From: CAVVFX01 sp963747535
Lineage (GTDB): Bacteria > Acidobacteriota > Terriglobia > Bryobacterales > Bryobacteraceae
Length of the DNA stretch: 64,000 nt
Assembly: GCA_963747535.1 (NCBI GenBank)
Contig: CAVVFX010000007.1
Coordinates: forward strand, 186,001 to 250,000
Direction of reading: 5' to 3'
In this document: positions 9,587 to 16,711 of the stretch, piece after piece
How positions within the stretch are numbered: the first letter of the stretch is position 1
Layout: the number at the start of each line of letters is the position of its first letter
Translations under genes and position numbers: made by a program
The notes under the pieces: generated by a model
Databases searched by the model: none
The model's input: the letters and a program-made list of their open reading frames with translations, nothing else
What the model was told of the DNA's origin: nothing

Positions 9587-10267
9587 TCACGTGTGCAGGG
9601 CAGGGTCGGGAAGTCCCAGTTCTGCAAATCCCTTCGCCCGCAGCAGGCACGAGTCGCAAGCTCCACACGGGCGCCCGGCGCCATCTGGATCATAGCAGCT
9701 ATGGGTCAACGAGTAATCGACTCCGAGTTCGCGCCCCAGGTTGATGATTCCGGCCTTGGTGAGAGCGATCAGCGGAGTATGGATGCGGACCCGCGTACGT
9801 CCCTCCACGCCGGCTCTGGTCGCCAGGTTGGCCATCTTCTCGAAGGCCTCGATATACTCCGGCCGGCAGTCCGGATAGCCCGAGTAGTCCAAAGCATTGA
9901 CGCCGATAAAGAGGTCGCCCGACTCGAGCACCTCGGCCCAAGCCAGTGCAATCGACAGGAAAACCGTATTTCTCGCCGGAACATAAGTGATCGGGATGTC
10001 GCGCGACATTTCCGTTTCCGCGCGACATTTCGGTACGGGGATATCGGCCGTGAGCGCCGAATTCCCAAACTGGCGCAGGTTGATCGGCACCACGACGTGC
10101 TCCACGGAGCCGAGCGATCGCGCCACGCGAGCCGCAGCGTCGAGTTCGACGCGGTGCCGCTGGCCGTAGTCGAAAGCGAGCGTATAGCATTCGAAACCTT
10201 TGCGCCGGGCCACCGCCAGGCTGGTCGCGGAATCCAGGCCTCCGCTTAATAGACACACGGCTTTCAT
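9587..10267 (-). CDS. queC: 7-cyano-7-deazaguanine synthase (QueC)
   Basis: The 226-residue ATP-dependent amidoligase/nitrile synthase converts 7-carboxy-7-deazaguanine to preQ0 in the cytoplasm. The PP-loop SGGLDS lies at residues 8-13. The zinc site is Cys191, Cys201, Cys204 and Cys207 in the C-terminal CYDPDG...CGACDSC block. YVPARNTVFLSIALAWAE and GVNALDYSGYPDCRPEY are classic family blocks. Length is normal. It is the upstream gene of the queC-queE pair; no other queuosine genes are in the window. Confidence 0.95.
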   Translation of the reverse strand: MKAVCLLSGGLDSATSLAVARRKGFECYTLAFDYGQRHRVELDAAARVARSLGSVEHVVVPINLRQFGNSALTADIPVPKCRAETEMSRDIPITYVPARNTVFLSIALAWAEVLESGDLFIGVNALDYSGYPDCRPEYIEAFEKMANLATRAGVEGRTRVRIHTPLIALTKAGIINLGRELGVDYSLTHSCYDPDGAGRPCGACDSCLLRAKGFAELGLPDPALHT

Positions 10268-10550
10268 TGCAACCTCAGTTCGGTAACTTCCCAGGATACA
10301 GCCGCGGCATTGTCATACAAACGGATCTGAAGTGGCCCAGGCCATAGCGGAATTCTCGGACAATTCTGACTGGTCGTCATCTGTTCAAAAGATGTCATGC
10401 AATCGGCTGTCCGGATTTGATTCGGAGCTGTTTTTCGACGCCATAGTGCCGCATCTACATGTCTCGGCCCTTTCCGGCGATTCTGTTGCACGTGCTTTAG
10501 TCGATTTCGGCTCACGCGGGCTACCTGGTTTGGAGAGAGCTAAGCGCTGA

Positions 10551-11122
10551 CCTTGTCTGGTTCTACTGGACTCGACCCTTGGGATCCTGCGCCAATTTCC
10601 GGCTCTGGAGTTCCTTGAGTTGAGAGGACCAATTGCTGCGGAAAGCATGGCGTTCTTACCTGAGCTGAAAAAGCTGCGTTCTTTGCAGGTTTCGGCGACC
10701 CGCCTTGAGGACCTCACGGTCCTGCAAAAGGTTCCAGGTCTGCAGCATCCATCGCTTGGCCGGCAGGACGTTGACATCGCCCAGCTTGCGGATTTCCCGT
10801 CGTTGACGTCGCTAAGTTTGGTTGATTGCCGATCTCGGCCGTGTCTGATTTCAGACGTCTCCCAGGGCTCACCAGGTTGTTTTTGTGGGGCCTTGTCCTC
10901 GGTGAACTTGCTTGCTTGGGCGAATTGTGTCAATTGGAGGAACTGTTTTTGTGCAGATGTGAGTTCAATCGCCAGGCCTCACCCCCTGACCTCCCAAAAC
11001 TGCGGAAACTCGATTTGTATAAGTCCCGTGTTAGTGAGGAAGAGGTGAGAGCGTTTCGCGACAGGCATCCGCAGGTTCGAATTGGAAACGCCACCGTTCC
11101 GGAGGGCAGCCGGTTGTTGTAA
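10551..11122 (+). pseudogene. Leucine-rich-repeat protein fragment, frameshifted
   Basis: From 10551 one frame reads leucine-rich repeats (TLGILRQFPALEFLELRG, LPELKKLRSLQVSATRLED, FPSLTSLSLVDC). The pattern moves to another frame at about 10826-10850 and continues (LPGLTRLFLWGLVL, LCQLEELFLCRCEF, LPKLRKLDLYKSRVSEEEVRAFRDRHP) to a stop at 11122. No convincing start codon or ribosome site precedes it, so the 5' end is also missing. It looks like a remnant of an LRR gene, unless the frameshift is a sequencing error. The 283 bases 10268-10550 hold nothing I can assign. Confidence 0.6.
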
Positions 11123-11135
11123 CTTGGCAGAAACG

Positions 11136-11621
11136 CTATCGGTATTGCCGGGGAGCGGGCGAAAGGACGAGCTTGCCGGAGGGACACCGCGCGCGGTATC
11201 GGGATGCCGGCGAAATTCTCAAGTTATCGGGCGCGTTCCGGTAGGGAAGGCGCTGTAATTCGGGCATCGGGAAGTGCTTCCCGTTGTCGGTGAGGATCGG
11301 CACTTCATGGCTCAACGCGACCGCAGCAATCGTCGCGTCGGTATAGGAAAGCGTCTGGCCCTTCTTCTGCCAGTCGCGGCGTAGCAGGCCGGCATGCCGG
11401 GCGATGTCTGGGCTGACCGGCAGATATTCAAGGCTGTTCATAAAGGCGGCCGTTCTGTCCTCTTCTCCGGGCCGGAGACCGGCGTACACCTCGGTGATGT
11501 TTACAGCGCAACAGGCAAGGATATGCCCTTGCTCTACAAGTTGCTGAAGGAATGCGGTGCGTCCGAAGCGCCCGTTGAGGTGATCGAAAATGACTGACGA
11601 ATCGAGAAGGACGACGCCCAT
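11136..11621 (-). CDS. vapC: PIN-domain toxin (VapC-like ribonuclease)
   Basis: The 161-residue protein has PIN-domain acidic residues at the expected places: Asp7 (VLLDSSV), Glu44 (ITEVYAGL), Asp95 (YTDATIAAVA) and Asp112 (ILTDNGKHFP). VapC toxins are magnesium-dependent RNases that cut tRNA or rRNA and are held in check by a partner antitoxin. The ATG overlaps the antitoxin TGA by one base, giving translational coupling. The C-terminus runs about 25 residues beyond a typical VapC into a short repeat (11195-11222), which suggests the original stop was lost. Confidence 0.85.
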   Translation of the reverse strand: MGVVLLDSSVIFDHLNGRFGRTAFLQQLVEQGHILACCAVNITEVYAGLRPGEEDRTAAFMNSLEYLPVSPDIARHAGLLRRDWQKKGQTLSYTDATIAAVALSHEVPILTDNGKHFPMPELQRLPYRNAPDNLRISPASRYRARCPSGKLVLSPAPRQYR

Positions 11622-12043
11622 CAAGGAGTCTGGTCCTCGCTGATGGCGAATCGTTCGTCGGGCTCGGAACGTATTTTCTCGACATAGGCCGCGCCGCCTT
11701 CAGCGAGTTCCGGGTGATTGTCCGGATTCCAGGCGCCGGAGGAAAGCTTAAGAGCTTGGCACTGCTTATTGCGGCGCACTTCCAGCCACAAGACGTCCAC
11801 GGCATACGGAGTTCGCCGTTTGTGCTCGAGCTGAGCCAATAAGTCCAGTTCACGGGCAAGTTCTTCGGGTATCTTAATTACGCTGGGCATAGCTCCCTTG
11901 CATTGGCACCTAGGTGGGGAACCTGGCAAGGTACCTCACCTATATCTTAACCGAAGTGGGTGTTCGCGGGGCTTGCGTCTCCGACCAGAGCGGCCATGGC
12001 GCAGTGGATCCTTGCGGTGTCCGGATGCCGGCCGAATTCTCAA
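11195..12043. repeat. 28-bp imperfect direct repeats flanking the toxin-antitoxin pair
   Basis: GGTATCGGGATGCCGGCG followed by AAATTCTCAA (11195-11222) recurs at 12016-12043 with 24 of 28 positions identical. The two copies enclose vapBC and lie 821 bases apart. This could mark the module as mobile or be chance reuse of a dispersed repeat. Confidence 0.5.
11621..11890 (-). CDS. vapB: VapB-like antitoxin
   Basis: The 89-residue protein starts at ATG 11890 with MPSVIKIPEELARELDLLAQLEHKRRTPYAVDVLW, a pattern typical of ribbon-helix-helix antitoxins: a short beta strand then two helices. The acidic C-terminal part (HPELAEGGAAYVEKIRSEPDERF) would wrap around the PIN toxin. It is upstream of and overlaps the toxin gene, the standard antitoxin-first order. 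Such proteins usually repress their own promoter as a complex with the toxin. The family is assigned from pattern and context rather than a strong motif. Confidence 0.75.
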   Translation of the reverse strand: MPSVIKIPEELARELDLLAQLEHKRRTPYAVDVLWLEVRRNKQCQALKLSSGAWNPDNHPELAEGGAAYVEKIRSEPDERFAISEDQTP

Positions 12044-12309
12044 ACATTTTTGCTGCAGCTGAACGACATCTGCGATGGAGTGGCCCGCCGAGCAGCTCGG
12101 CTGTTACTGCGTCGGCGAGGTCGCTGGACCGGTTTCATGATGCTTTGGCGGCCCATGGCTGAGACTGAGACGGTGATGGCGGGCGCGCTGGCCGAGCCTT
12201 GACCTGAAATGGAGGGGAACGGACCACCCGCGAGGGCGATGAGGACGCGGATCTCGGCTTCTTTGAGGGTCGGAGCGAGTTCGGAAATGCGGAAAAGCAC
12301 CCCTGTATC
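11891..12309. other. Gene-free stretch between vapB and the prophage
   Basis: No convincing gene is present in these 419 bases. The minus strand from about 12300 reads LAPTLKEAEIRVLIALAG, which resembles the start of a winged-helix replication protein, then degenerates; it may be a remnant. Bases 12197-12227 match 27 of 31 positions of the stem-loop sequence after the phage capsid gene (29609-29639). Confidence 0.4.
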
Positions 12310-12338
12310 TAGTTCCGATAACAGGCATTATTGTCGAA
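12310..12338. other. Left attachment site (attL) in a hybrid dif
   Basis: The site reads XerC-type arm AGTTCCGATAA (12311-12321), centre CAGGCA (12322-12327), then a divergent right arm TTATTGTCGAA (12328-12338). Arm, centre and the first four bases of the right arm match the right-hand site; the rest does not. This is the pattern expected if the host contributed the XerC arm and the phage the XerD arm. Confidence 0.75.
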
Positions 12339-12457
12339 TCCGCTGGACACGCGAAAGTGCTCGCACGCGCCGCGAGTAACTCGGGTGTTATTCCACAACT
12401 TACCCCTAAAAAGTACTATCGGTACCAGGGGTACTATGTGACTTTTTCGTGACTTAC

Positions 12458-12688
12458 TCATGCTGCAGCCTTCTTTTCTGCGCGTCGTTTGGCCCAACGC
12501 ACGTTTACTATTCTCCTCATTTCCGCGGAGCGCTCCTCCGGAGTCATGCCGGAAACGCGCGAAGTGAAGATGGGATTCGGCTTCGCGTAGCGCGCCTGAA
12601 CGATGCGGCGCATCGCGTTGCTCAATTCTTTACCGCGGAGTTTAGCTATGTCGGATCTCATGGGATTTTGGCTCTTATTATTATGCAT
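12458..12688 (-). CDS. Small basic protein with two MRRIV..RWAK-like repeats
   Basis: The 76-residue frame (ATG 12688; ATG 12661 is an alternative start) holds two similar segments, LSNAMRRIVQARYAKPN and RSAEMRRIVNVRWAKRR, and ends in a lysine/alanine tail. The second segment follows MTPEE, and the same arrangement occurs in the phage protein at 54835 (LSPEQRTELASKAAKARW). It is basic and small, so nucleic-acid binding is plausible but unproven. It is the outermost prophage gene on the left and points toward the attachment site. Confidence 0.6.
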   Translation of the reverse strand: MHNNKSQNPMRSDIAKLRGKELSNAMRRIVQARYAKPNPIFTSRVSGMTPEERSAEMRRIVNVRWAKRRAEKKAAA

Positions 12689-12736
12689 TGTAGTTGTAGA
12701 TGGCAAGCGATTTTCCGCAAGCGGAATTTAATCGCC

Positions 12737-13315
12737 TCACACGAGGCGGGGCGCGATGCCCGAAAACTCGCCGGCCGGCGTCCATTCAGCGATGCGAGCG
12801 GCCAGTTCATCGTGCACCAGGCAGAGCACCCGGGCGCGGTCAGCGTCGGATATTATGTCAAATTCCGCGGCGAGGAAGCGCGTAATGCGGGAGCGGATGA
12901 GATCCACGTCCGGGGCAGGGGAGCCACCGGCGTCGCGGCGCAAGGCATCGCGGACCAGCGGTTCGAGCAGTGCCGCCCACAAACCGCTAGGCGCGGCCAC
13001 GCGGCCGACCTCGCCGAACTCGCCCAGCTCGCGATCGTAGCGCCAGAGGATGACCGTGTTGTCGCACTTGTGGCGCTTCCAGCCTTTCTCGGGCGACTCG
13101 GCGCCGGCGTGCTCGATCAAGAGAGGCGTTCGCGGAAACCTGCCATCAGGGCAAAGCTCGGACTCCATCACCCACGCTCCCGGCCGGAAGAACTTGCCGC
13201 GCCACTCGAACGGCGAGCGCGATCGCGGGTCGATGCGCTGGAGCAACTTGGCGTACGTGGCCTGACTGCGCTTGGTCCGGGAGAGGGGGAGTCGGACTTT
13301 CTTTCCGGTATCCAA
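12737..13315 (-). CDS. Phage protein of unknown function
   Basis: Up to 192 residues from TTG 13315. No ATG precedes it in frame; ATG 13168 (MESELCPDG) is a shorter option. It has a basic N-terminal third (VRLPLSRTKRSQATYAKLLQRIDPRSRS), a middle with WKRHKCDNTVILWRYD, and a helical C-terminal half (LLEPLVRDALRRDAGG, RVLCLVHDELAARIAEW). I see no known catalytic motif. It belongs to the three-gene leftward group at the left end and is likely expressed in the lysogen or early. Confidence 0.6.
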   Translation of the reverse strand: MDTGKKVRLPLSRTKRSQATYAKLLQRIDPRSRSPFEWRGKFFRPGAWVMESELCPDGRFPRTPLLIEHAGAESPEKGWKRHKCDNTVILWRYDRELGEFGEVGRVAAPSGLWAALLEPLVRDALRRDAGGSPAPDVDLIRSRITRFLAAEFDIISDADRARVLCLVHDELAARIAEWTPAGEFSGIAPRLV

Positions 13316-13398
13316 CGCTTGAGTATGCTGACTGGGCCGCGGGATTCGGGCGTCCGGTGGTACGGAACCATTGGCGGTTTGGTACTAGAAGTCCCGGT

Positions 13399-13626
13399 TC
13401 ACTCGATCCGTTTCAATTCGTCGAGGTAGCGTTGTCGGGCTGCAATCTGCTCTTTCCGGCGCCGCCAGAACGGATTGTCGCCGCGCTCAAGAGCGGCTGC
13501 CCGGGCCTCGGTTAACATTTGAGCGATCTTCTTCCGTTCTTTGAGCGGTACGCCAACCCAGCGGGCGCGGCCGCGGGCGATCGCAGCATCTTTACTGGTG
13601 TCCTTTGCCCGTTTTTTGCCTCTCAT
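13399..13626 (-). CDS. Small basic helical phage protein
   Basis: The 75-residue frame from ATG 13626 reads MRGKKRAKDTSKDAAIARGR and continues with ARWVGVPLKERKKIAQML and WRRRKEQIAARQRYLDEL. It is strongly basic and helical, which suggests DNA binding. It is the first gene of the leftward group and starts just beside the operator-rich gap 13627-13848, so it may be a regulator or part of the lysogeny circuit; that is inference. Confidence 0.6.
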   Translation of the reverse strand: MRGKKRAKDTSKDAAIARGRARWVGVPLKERKKIAQMLTEARAAALERGDNPFWRRRKEQIAARQRYLDELKRIE

Positions 13627-13716
13627 AAGGGGTAGGATATGAGAGCGTTTGACCGGCCGCAAGGCCCCTACGAAGAATCAACAACTTGCGGTTTTACATA
13701 ATTAAAAATTATCGGA

Positions 13717-13772
13717 AGTTCGGAAACCGAACTAATTCGGATGCGATTATCCCATTTTGCGCAGGTGCGCAA
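13717..13772. promoter_or_regulatory. Two different palindromic operator candidates in a divergent promoter gap
   Basis: AGTTCGG, three A's, CCGAACT (13717-13733) is a perfect 7-3-7 palindrome. TTGCGC, AGGT, GCGCAA (13757-13772) is a perfect 6-4-6 palindrome. Their centres are about 40 bases apart, inside the AT-rich 222-base gap between a leftward gene (start 13626) and a rightward gene (start 13849). Confidence 0.6.
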
Positions 13773-13848
13773 CAACGTAGTGAATAGGGGTAGGTTCTGA
13801 AACCCTTGTAAATACGTGATTAAATCGATTGCAGGAGAATCACCCCCT

Positions 13849-14193
13849 ATGTCAGGTGCAATCGCAAACGGCCCCGACCAACTCATCACGTCCATAAAGC
13901 GTGGCCAGACGGTTGAAACGCGCAACGAAACCCAGCTCCGCGCCCTGTTCAAGCAGTACGACCAGAGACACAAGTCGGAGCACGATCTCATCACGTCGCT
14001 CTTAAACAGGGCCGAAGACGCCCATCGCAATGGCGACGAAGCCTTCGACATGTGGGTGAAGGAGTTCCGCGGCTCCATGAAGTCCGCGGAAACAGCGTAC
14101 CTCGAAGCCGCGACCGCGAACCGCGCGATGATCGTTGACCTCGGCGTCGCCGTCACGCAGGGCGGCAAAGCCAACAAATCGACCGCGGCGTAG
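13849..14193 (+). CDS. Phage protein of unknown function, helical
   Basis: The 114-residue protein starts at ATG 13849, placed 9 bases after AGGAGAA (13833-13839). It is hydrophilic and predicted mostly helical (LRALFKQYDQRHKSEHDLITSLLNRAEDAH; FDMWVKEFRGSMKSAETAYLEAATANRAM). It has no membrane segment and I recognise no family. It is the first rightward gene after the operator gap, followed 33 bases later by another small gene, so both are likely early or regulatory. Confidence 0.7.
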   Translation: MSGAIANGPDQLITSIKRGQTVETRNETQLRALFKQYDQRHKSEHDLITSLLNRAEDAHRNGDEAFDMWVKEFRGSMKSAETAYLEAATANRAMIVDLGVAVTQGGKANKSTAA

Positions 14194-14226
14194 AAACCTG
14201 TTCTAATCGTTACAAAGGAGAATCGA

Positions 14227-14577
14227 ATGGCAAAGATGCCACCAGGCGGCGGCAACAAGCCGGCGCAGCTCACACCAGAAGAACGGGCGAACGCTAAGTT
14301 CTACTCGAAGATCGTCGGCGGCGGCGCCACCAAAACCGACCAAGGCACGCGAAGCATCAACGCGATCCGCGGGCTCTTGAGCGAGTACGACACGGCCAGG
14401 AAGGCGGGCAAGCTTGAGGCGCTCGATGAGTGGCGCGAGGCGGCCGGCAGCAGAATGAAGGGCAAGGCGCTGGGCACGATGATGAACGTGATCTTGCTCG
14501 GCCGGCTCAACGGTCCCACCACTACAAACAAGCGACCCGCGCGGACGCGGAAGCCCAAAACCGCGGCAGCAGCGTAA
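14227..14577 (+). CDS. Small phage protein with basic tail
   Basis: 116 residues from ATG 14227 behind a strong site (AAAGGAGA). The core reads LTPEERANAKFYSKIVGG and IRGLLSEYDTARKAGKLEALDEWREAAGSRMKG. The tail is rich in Lys, Arg, Pro and Ala (KRPARTRKPKTAAAA), as in DNA-binding proteins. It shares the gene order and style of its upstream neighbour. The function is unknown. Confidence 0.65.
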   Translation: MAKMPPGGGNKPAQLTPEERANAKFYSKIVGGGATKTDQGTRSINAIRGLLSEYDTARKAGKLEALDEWREAAGSRMKGKALGTMMNVILLGRLNGPTTTNKRPARTRKPKTAAAA

Positions 14578-14752
14578 GTTCTGCCAGGGCGAGCACCGTT
14601 GTTGCCTCATACTTCAACAGAGTGCAACCCGCGGCAGGCGGCGTGTCGAAGGGCGCGGTTGTCTTCCCTCCGGCTGAAATCGCGCCTTGCGTCGCCACAT
14701 CATTGAAGCGGTAAACCGGGCCGCCGGTATCGCGGCGAGGCAGTGCCATAAC

Positions 14753-14791
14753 CCCGCGCGAGATCCTTAGTCTTTACCGTTCTCGCGCGGG
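14753..14791. terminator. GC-rich hairpin between convergent genes
   Basis: CCCGCGCGAGA (14753-14763) pairs with TCTCGCGCGGG (14781-14791), an 11-bp stem with a 17-base loop. It sits between convergent genes ending at 14577 and 14861. There is no T-run, so it may act as a Rho-dependent or bidirectional stop. The rest of 14578-14860 holds nothing I can assign. Confidence 0.45.
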
Positions 14792-14860
14792 CTCCCAAGC
14801 TGAAAGGAGCGCGGTTCCATCTGCCAGAGCATCGGGCGGGCGCGCCGGCTGCGCGCCCAC

Positions 14861-15385
14861 TCAGGTCAGCAGGCCGTACTTGCGACCGCGGTAGGCGAGC
14901 AGTTCGTCACGATGCACCCGCAACATTTCTGTCTTCTCGCCGGCCACCTCGCAGAGTAAGGCGCCGTTTCGGATGGCGCGCTCGATCGAAGCGGCCGACA
15001 GTCCCCTCGACAACTTCGCAGCATCGCGCAGGGTCAGCCACACGTCATCGGGCTTTGACTCCTCCTTCGGCTCCTCGGGCGCCGGCAACTCGAGTAACGG
15101 CGCCGGCGTTGGTTGAGGGGGGGTGTCAGGCTTGTCACCCTGGTTAACAGCCTCGTTGGGGTGCTCCCTTCTCCAGAGTTCGCGCTCGACGTCGCCTTCG
15201 TGCAGGACCATGACGAGTTGATTGATCGAGGGATCGCGTTGCTTTTCAGTGCGAATCCCGCGGGCCGCCACTACGCCACGCACGCCGTCGAGGGTCAGCT
15301 TCAACCGCTCGGCCGCGGTCTTCTTCGTAATCCATCCTTTGCTGGGGAACTGGGTTGTCAGGGTTGTCTGGGTTGTGTTTGACAT
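14861..15385 (-). CDS. DNA-binding regulator with two helix-turn-helix-like domains
   Basis: 174 residues from ATG 15385 (MSNTTQTTLTTQ). The N-terminal part (WITKKTAAERLKLTLDGVRGVVAARGI) and the C-terminal part (WLTLRDAAKLSRGLSAASIERAIRNG, then RVHRDELLAYRGRK) both look like MerR/excisionase-type winged helices. A proline- and glutamate-rich linker joins them. It is transcribed away from the sigma-factor gene at 15469, and repeated GGGTTGT boxes lie across its own start, so it may repress or control both. An excisionase-like role in Xer excision is another option. Confidence 0.65.
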   Translation of the reverse strand: MSNTTQTTLTTQFPSKGWITKKTAAERLKLTLDGVRGVVAARGIRTEKQRDPSINQLVMVLHEGDVERELWRREHPNEAVNQGDKPDTPPQPTPAPLLELPAPEEPKEESKPDDVWLTLRDAAKLSRGLSAASIERAIRNGALLCEVAGEKTEMLRVHRDELLAYRGRKYGLLT

Positions 15386-15397
15386 GCCTAACAACCC
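15352..15397. promoter_or_regulatory. Operator candidate: three GGGTTGT boxes plus one inverted copy
   Basis: GGGTTGT occurs at 15352, 15361 and 15370 with exact 9-base spacing, and ACAACCC, its inverse, at 15391-15397. The array spans the start codon of the regulator at 15385 and faces the sigma-factor promoter region. The direct copies also encode its TTQTTLTTQ start, so part of the periodicity is coding. Confidence 0.45.
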
Positions 15398-15468
15398 TAA
15401 CACTGCGGTCAATCCGTACGCAATCAAACGTAGGTACTTTGCCGTACACACCTGAGAAGATAAAGAAA

Positions 15469-16047
15469 ATGCCCCCAACTCCCGTGGTGTGCATCTCCTC
15501 GGGAGATCACAGAGCCCGCGTTCTGGCTCGCAGGGACGCTCTTGTCGTTGCACATCTGCACCTGGTCCCGCCGATCGCGCGGCACATCCATGACACTTTG
15601 CCACCGTCCTTTGATTACGACGACCTGGTGGCGGCCGGCAACTTCGCGCTGGTTCGAGCGGCGACGCGGTATCGACCGCGGTCCCACAATGGGACGCCGT
15701 TCACCGCCTACGCGCGGAAGTGCATCGACGGCGGAATCAAAGACACGTTCAGGGTGAACAAGTTCGGTGAACAGACGCGCCCGGGTTTCTCGGCCGTCGT
15801 CGAATTCCCCTGCACGCGGCCGCATGTCGATGACGATATCGACCTGGCGCAACGGTTCGCCGCTCTCCGCTCGCACATCACCGACTGCCTCACAACCTTC
15901 CAGGTGCGAGTGATCGATGCATATTATTCTCCGCGTATGCCGACCCTTGCCGAAGTGGCGCGAGGCCTCGGGGCGAAACAGAAGACCGTCGAGAATGCTC
16001 ATGCCGCGGCAATCAAGACTCTGCGCGCCCGGCTCGCCGCGGCGTAG
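15469..16047 (+). CDS. Phage-encoded sigma-70-like factor (first)
   Basis: 192 residues from ATG 15469 with GAGAAGA upstream. Region 2 spans about residues 47-93 (FDYDDLVAAGNFALVRAATRY, then FTAYARKCIDGGIKDTFR), matching the core-binding and -10-recognition helices. Region 4 is near residues 150-190 (AEVARGLGAKQKTVENAHAAAIKTLRARL), a helix-turn-helix for -35 recognition. There are no regions 1 or 3, so it is of the compact type. It would redirect host RNA polymerase to phage promoters; the repeat element beginning at its own stop codon is a candidate target. Confidence 0.82.
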   Translation: MPPTPVVCISSGDHRARVLARRDALVVAHLHLVPPIARHIHDTLPPSFDYDDLVAAGNFALVRAATRYRPRSHNGTPFTAYARKCIDGGIKDTFRVNKFGEQTRPGFSAVVEFPCTRPHVDDDIDLAQRFAALRSHITDCLTTFQVRVIDAYYSPRMPTLAEVARGLGAKQKTVENAHAAAIKTLRARLAAA

Positions 16048-16085
16048 GGACAATCCGCGCGTGGCAGCGACTACCTGAGTGAATG
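16047..16085 (+). promoter_or_regulatory. Start-associated repeat element, copy 1
   Basis: A 39-bp sequence beginning GGGACAATCCGCGCG and containing the core GCAGCGACTACC ends exactly at the ATG of the next gene (16083). It is identical over all 39 bases to 18911-18949. The codon just before the ATG is TGA. Confidence 0.75.
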
Positions 16086-16481
16086 CCGCGCAAGAAACCC
16101 GTCACCGTCAAACCGCAATCAGCCGTCGCCACCATGGCCGACGAGCTGGGAGCCATCGAAGCAGAACTCTTACCGTGGCGTGCGAAGATCGCACGCGAGG
16201 AAGCGCTTCGTAAATCGCTCCGTGCGGCCTTCGAGACGGCGCCGGCACTCGAATCGCAGACCGTCGCGGGAAGGCACTACGTCGTATTGCTGGGCAAGAA
16301 GGCCTCCGTCTCCACGATCAACGTTCCAGCGCTCGCGCTGATCATCGGTGAGGCGAAAGCGCTGGCTATCGTAAGCTGCACGCTGAAAGCCCTCGAAGCC
16401 TATCCCGACGTGGCGCCGTTCGTTGTGACCCATGCCGACACCGGCTGCAGGACACTCAACGTGTTCGAGCGGGCGAAGTGA
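16083..16481 (+). CDS. Phage protein of unknown function
   Basis: 132 residues from ATG 16083, the last three bases of a start-associated repeat; no ordinary Shine-Dalgarno is present. The N-terminus is basic (MPRKKPVTVK), then comes a long charged helix (ADELGAIEAELLPWRAKIAREEALRKSLRAAFE) and a mixed domain with GRHYVVLLGKKASVSTINVPAL. I recognise no family. Its stop overlaps the next start (GTGA), so it heads a coupled group leading into the glycosyltransferases. Confidence 0.68.
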   Translation: MPRKKPVTVKPQSAVATMADELGAIEAELLPWRAKIAREEALRKSLRAAFETAPALESQTVAGRHYVVLLGKKASVSTINVPALALIIGEAKALAIVSCTLKALEAYPDVAPFVVTHADTGCRTLNVFERAK

Positions 16482-16711
16482 ACGAGACAGTCATCGTCGC
16501 GTGCATCGGCGGCATCGCCAACATTATCTGGATGCTGGCCAACCTCGCAATCAAAAACCAGATTGGCACGAAAATCGACGCCCTGAAGGAATGGATGGAC
16601 GGCCGCTACGTGGCTACTGGCACGTTTACAGAGTACCGCCAGGGCATCGCGGTCCAACACGTTGAACTCGAACGCCGGATAACCAAGCTGGAACTCTCAC
16701 CAAGGAACTGA
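16478..16711 (+). CDS. Small membrane protein, holin- or spanin-like
   Basis: 77 residues from GTG 16478. One membrane segment near the N-terminus (VIVACIGGIANIIWMLANLAI) is followed by a hydrophilic helix likely to coil (IAVQHVELERRITKLEL). This single-span layout occurs in pinholins and in inner-membrane spanins, but no signature decides it. It overlaps both neighbours by stop/start fusion. Confidence 0.6.
   Translation: MNETVIVACIGGIANIIWMLANLAIKNQIGTKIDALKEWMDGRYVATGTFTEYRQGIAVQHVELERRITKLELSPRN

Noticed and set aside
12040..12300. 86-residue leftward frame resembling the start of a winged-helix protein
   Set aside because: Only the first 20 residues look protein-like; the rest is Ser/Arg-rich and spans a repeat. 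Kept as a possible remnant only.
12310..12338. tRNA gene as the integration target
   Set aside because: No cloverleaf can be drawn around either copy of the 22-bp repeat. The sequence fits dif arms instead.
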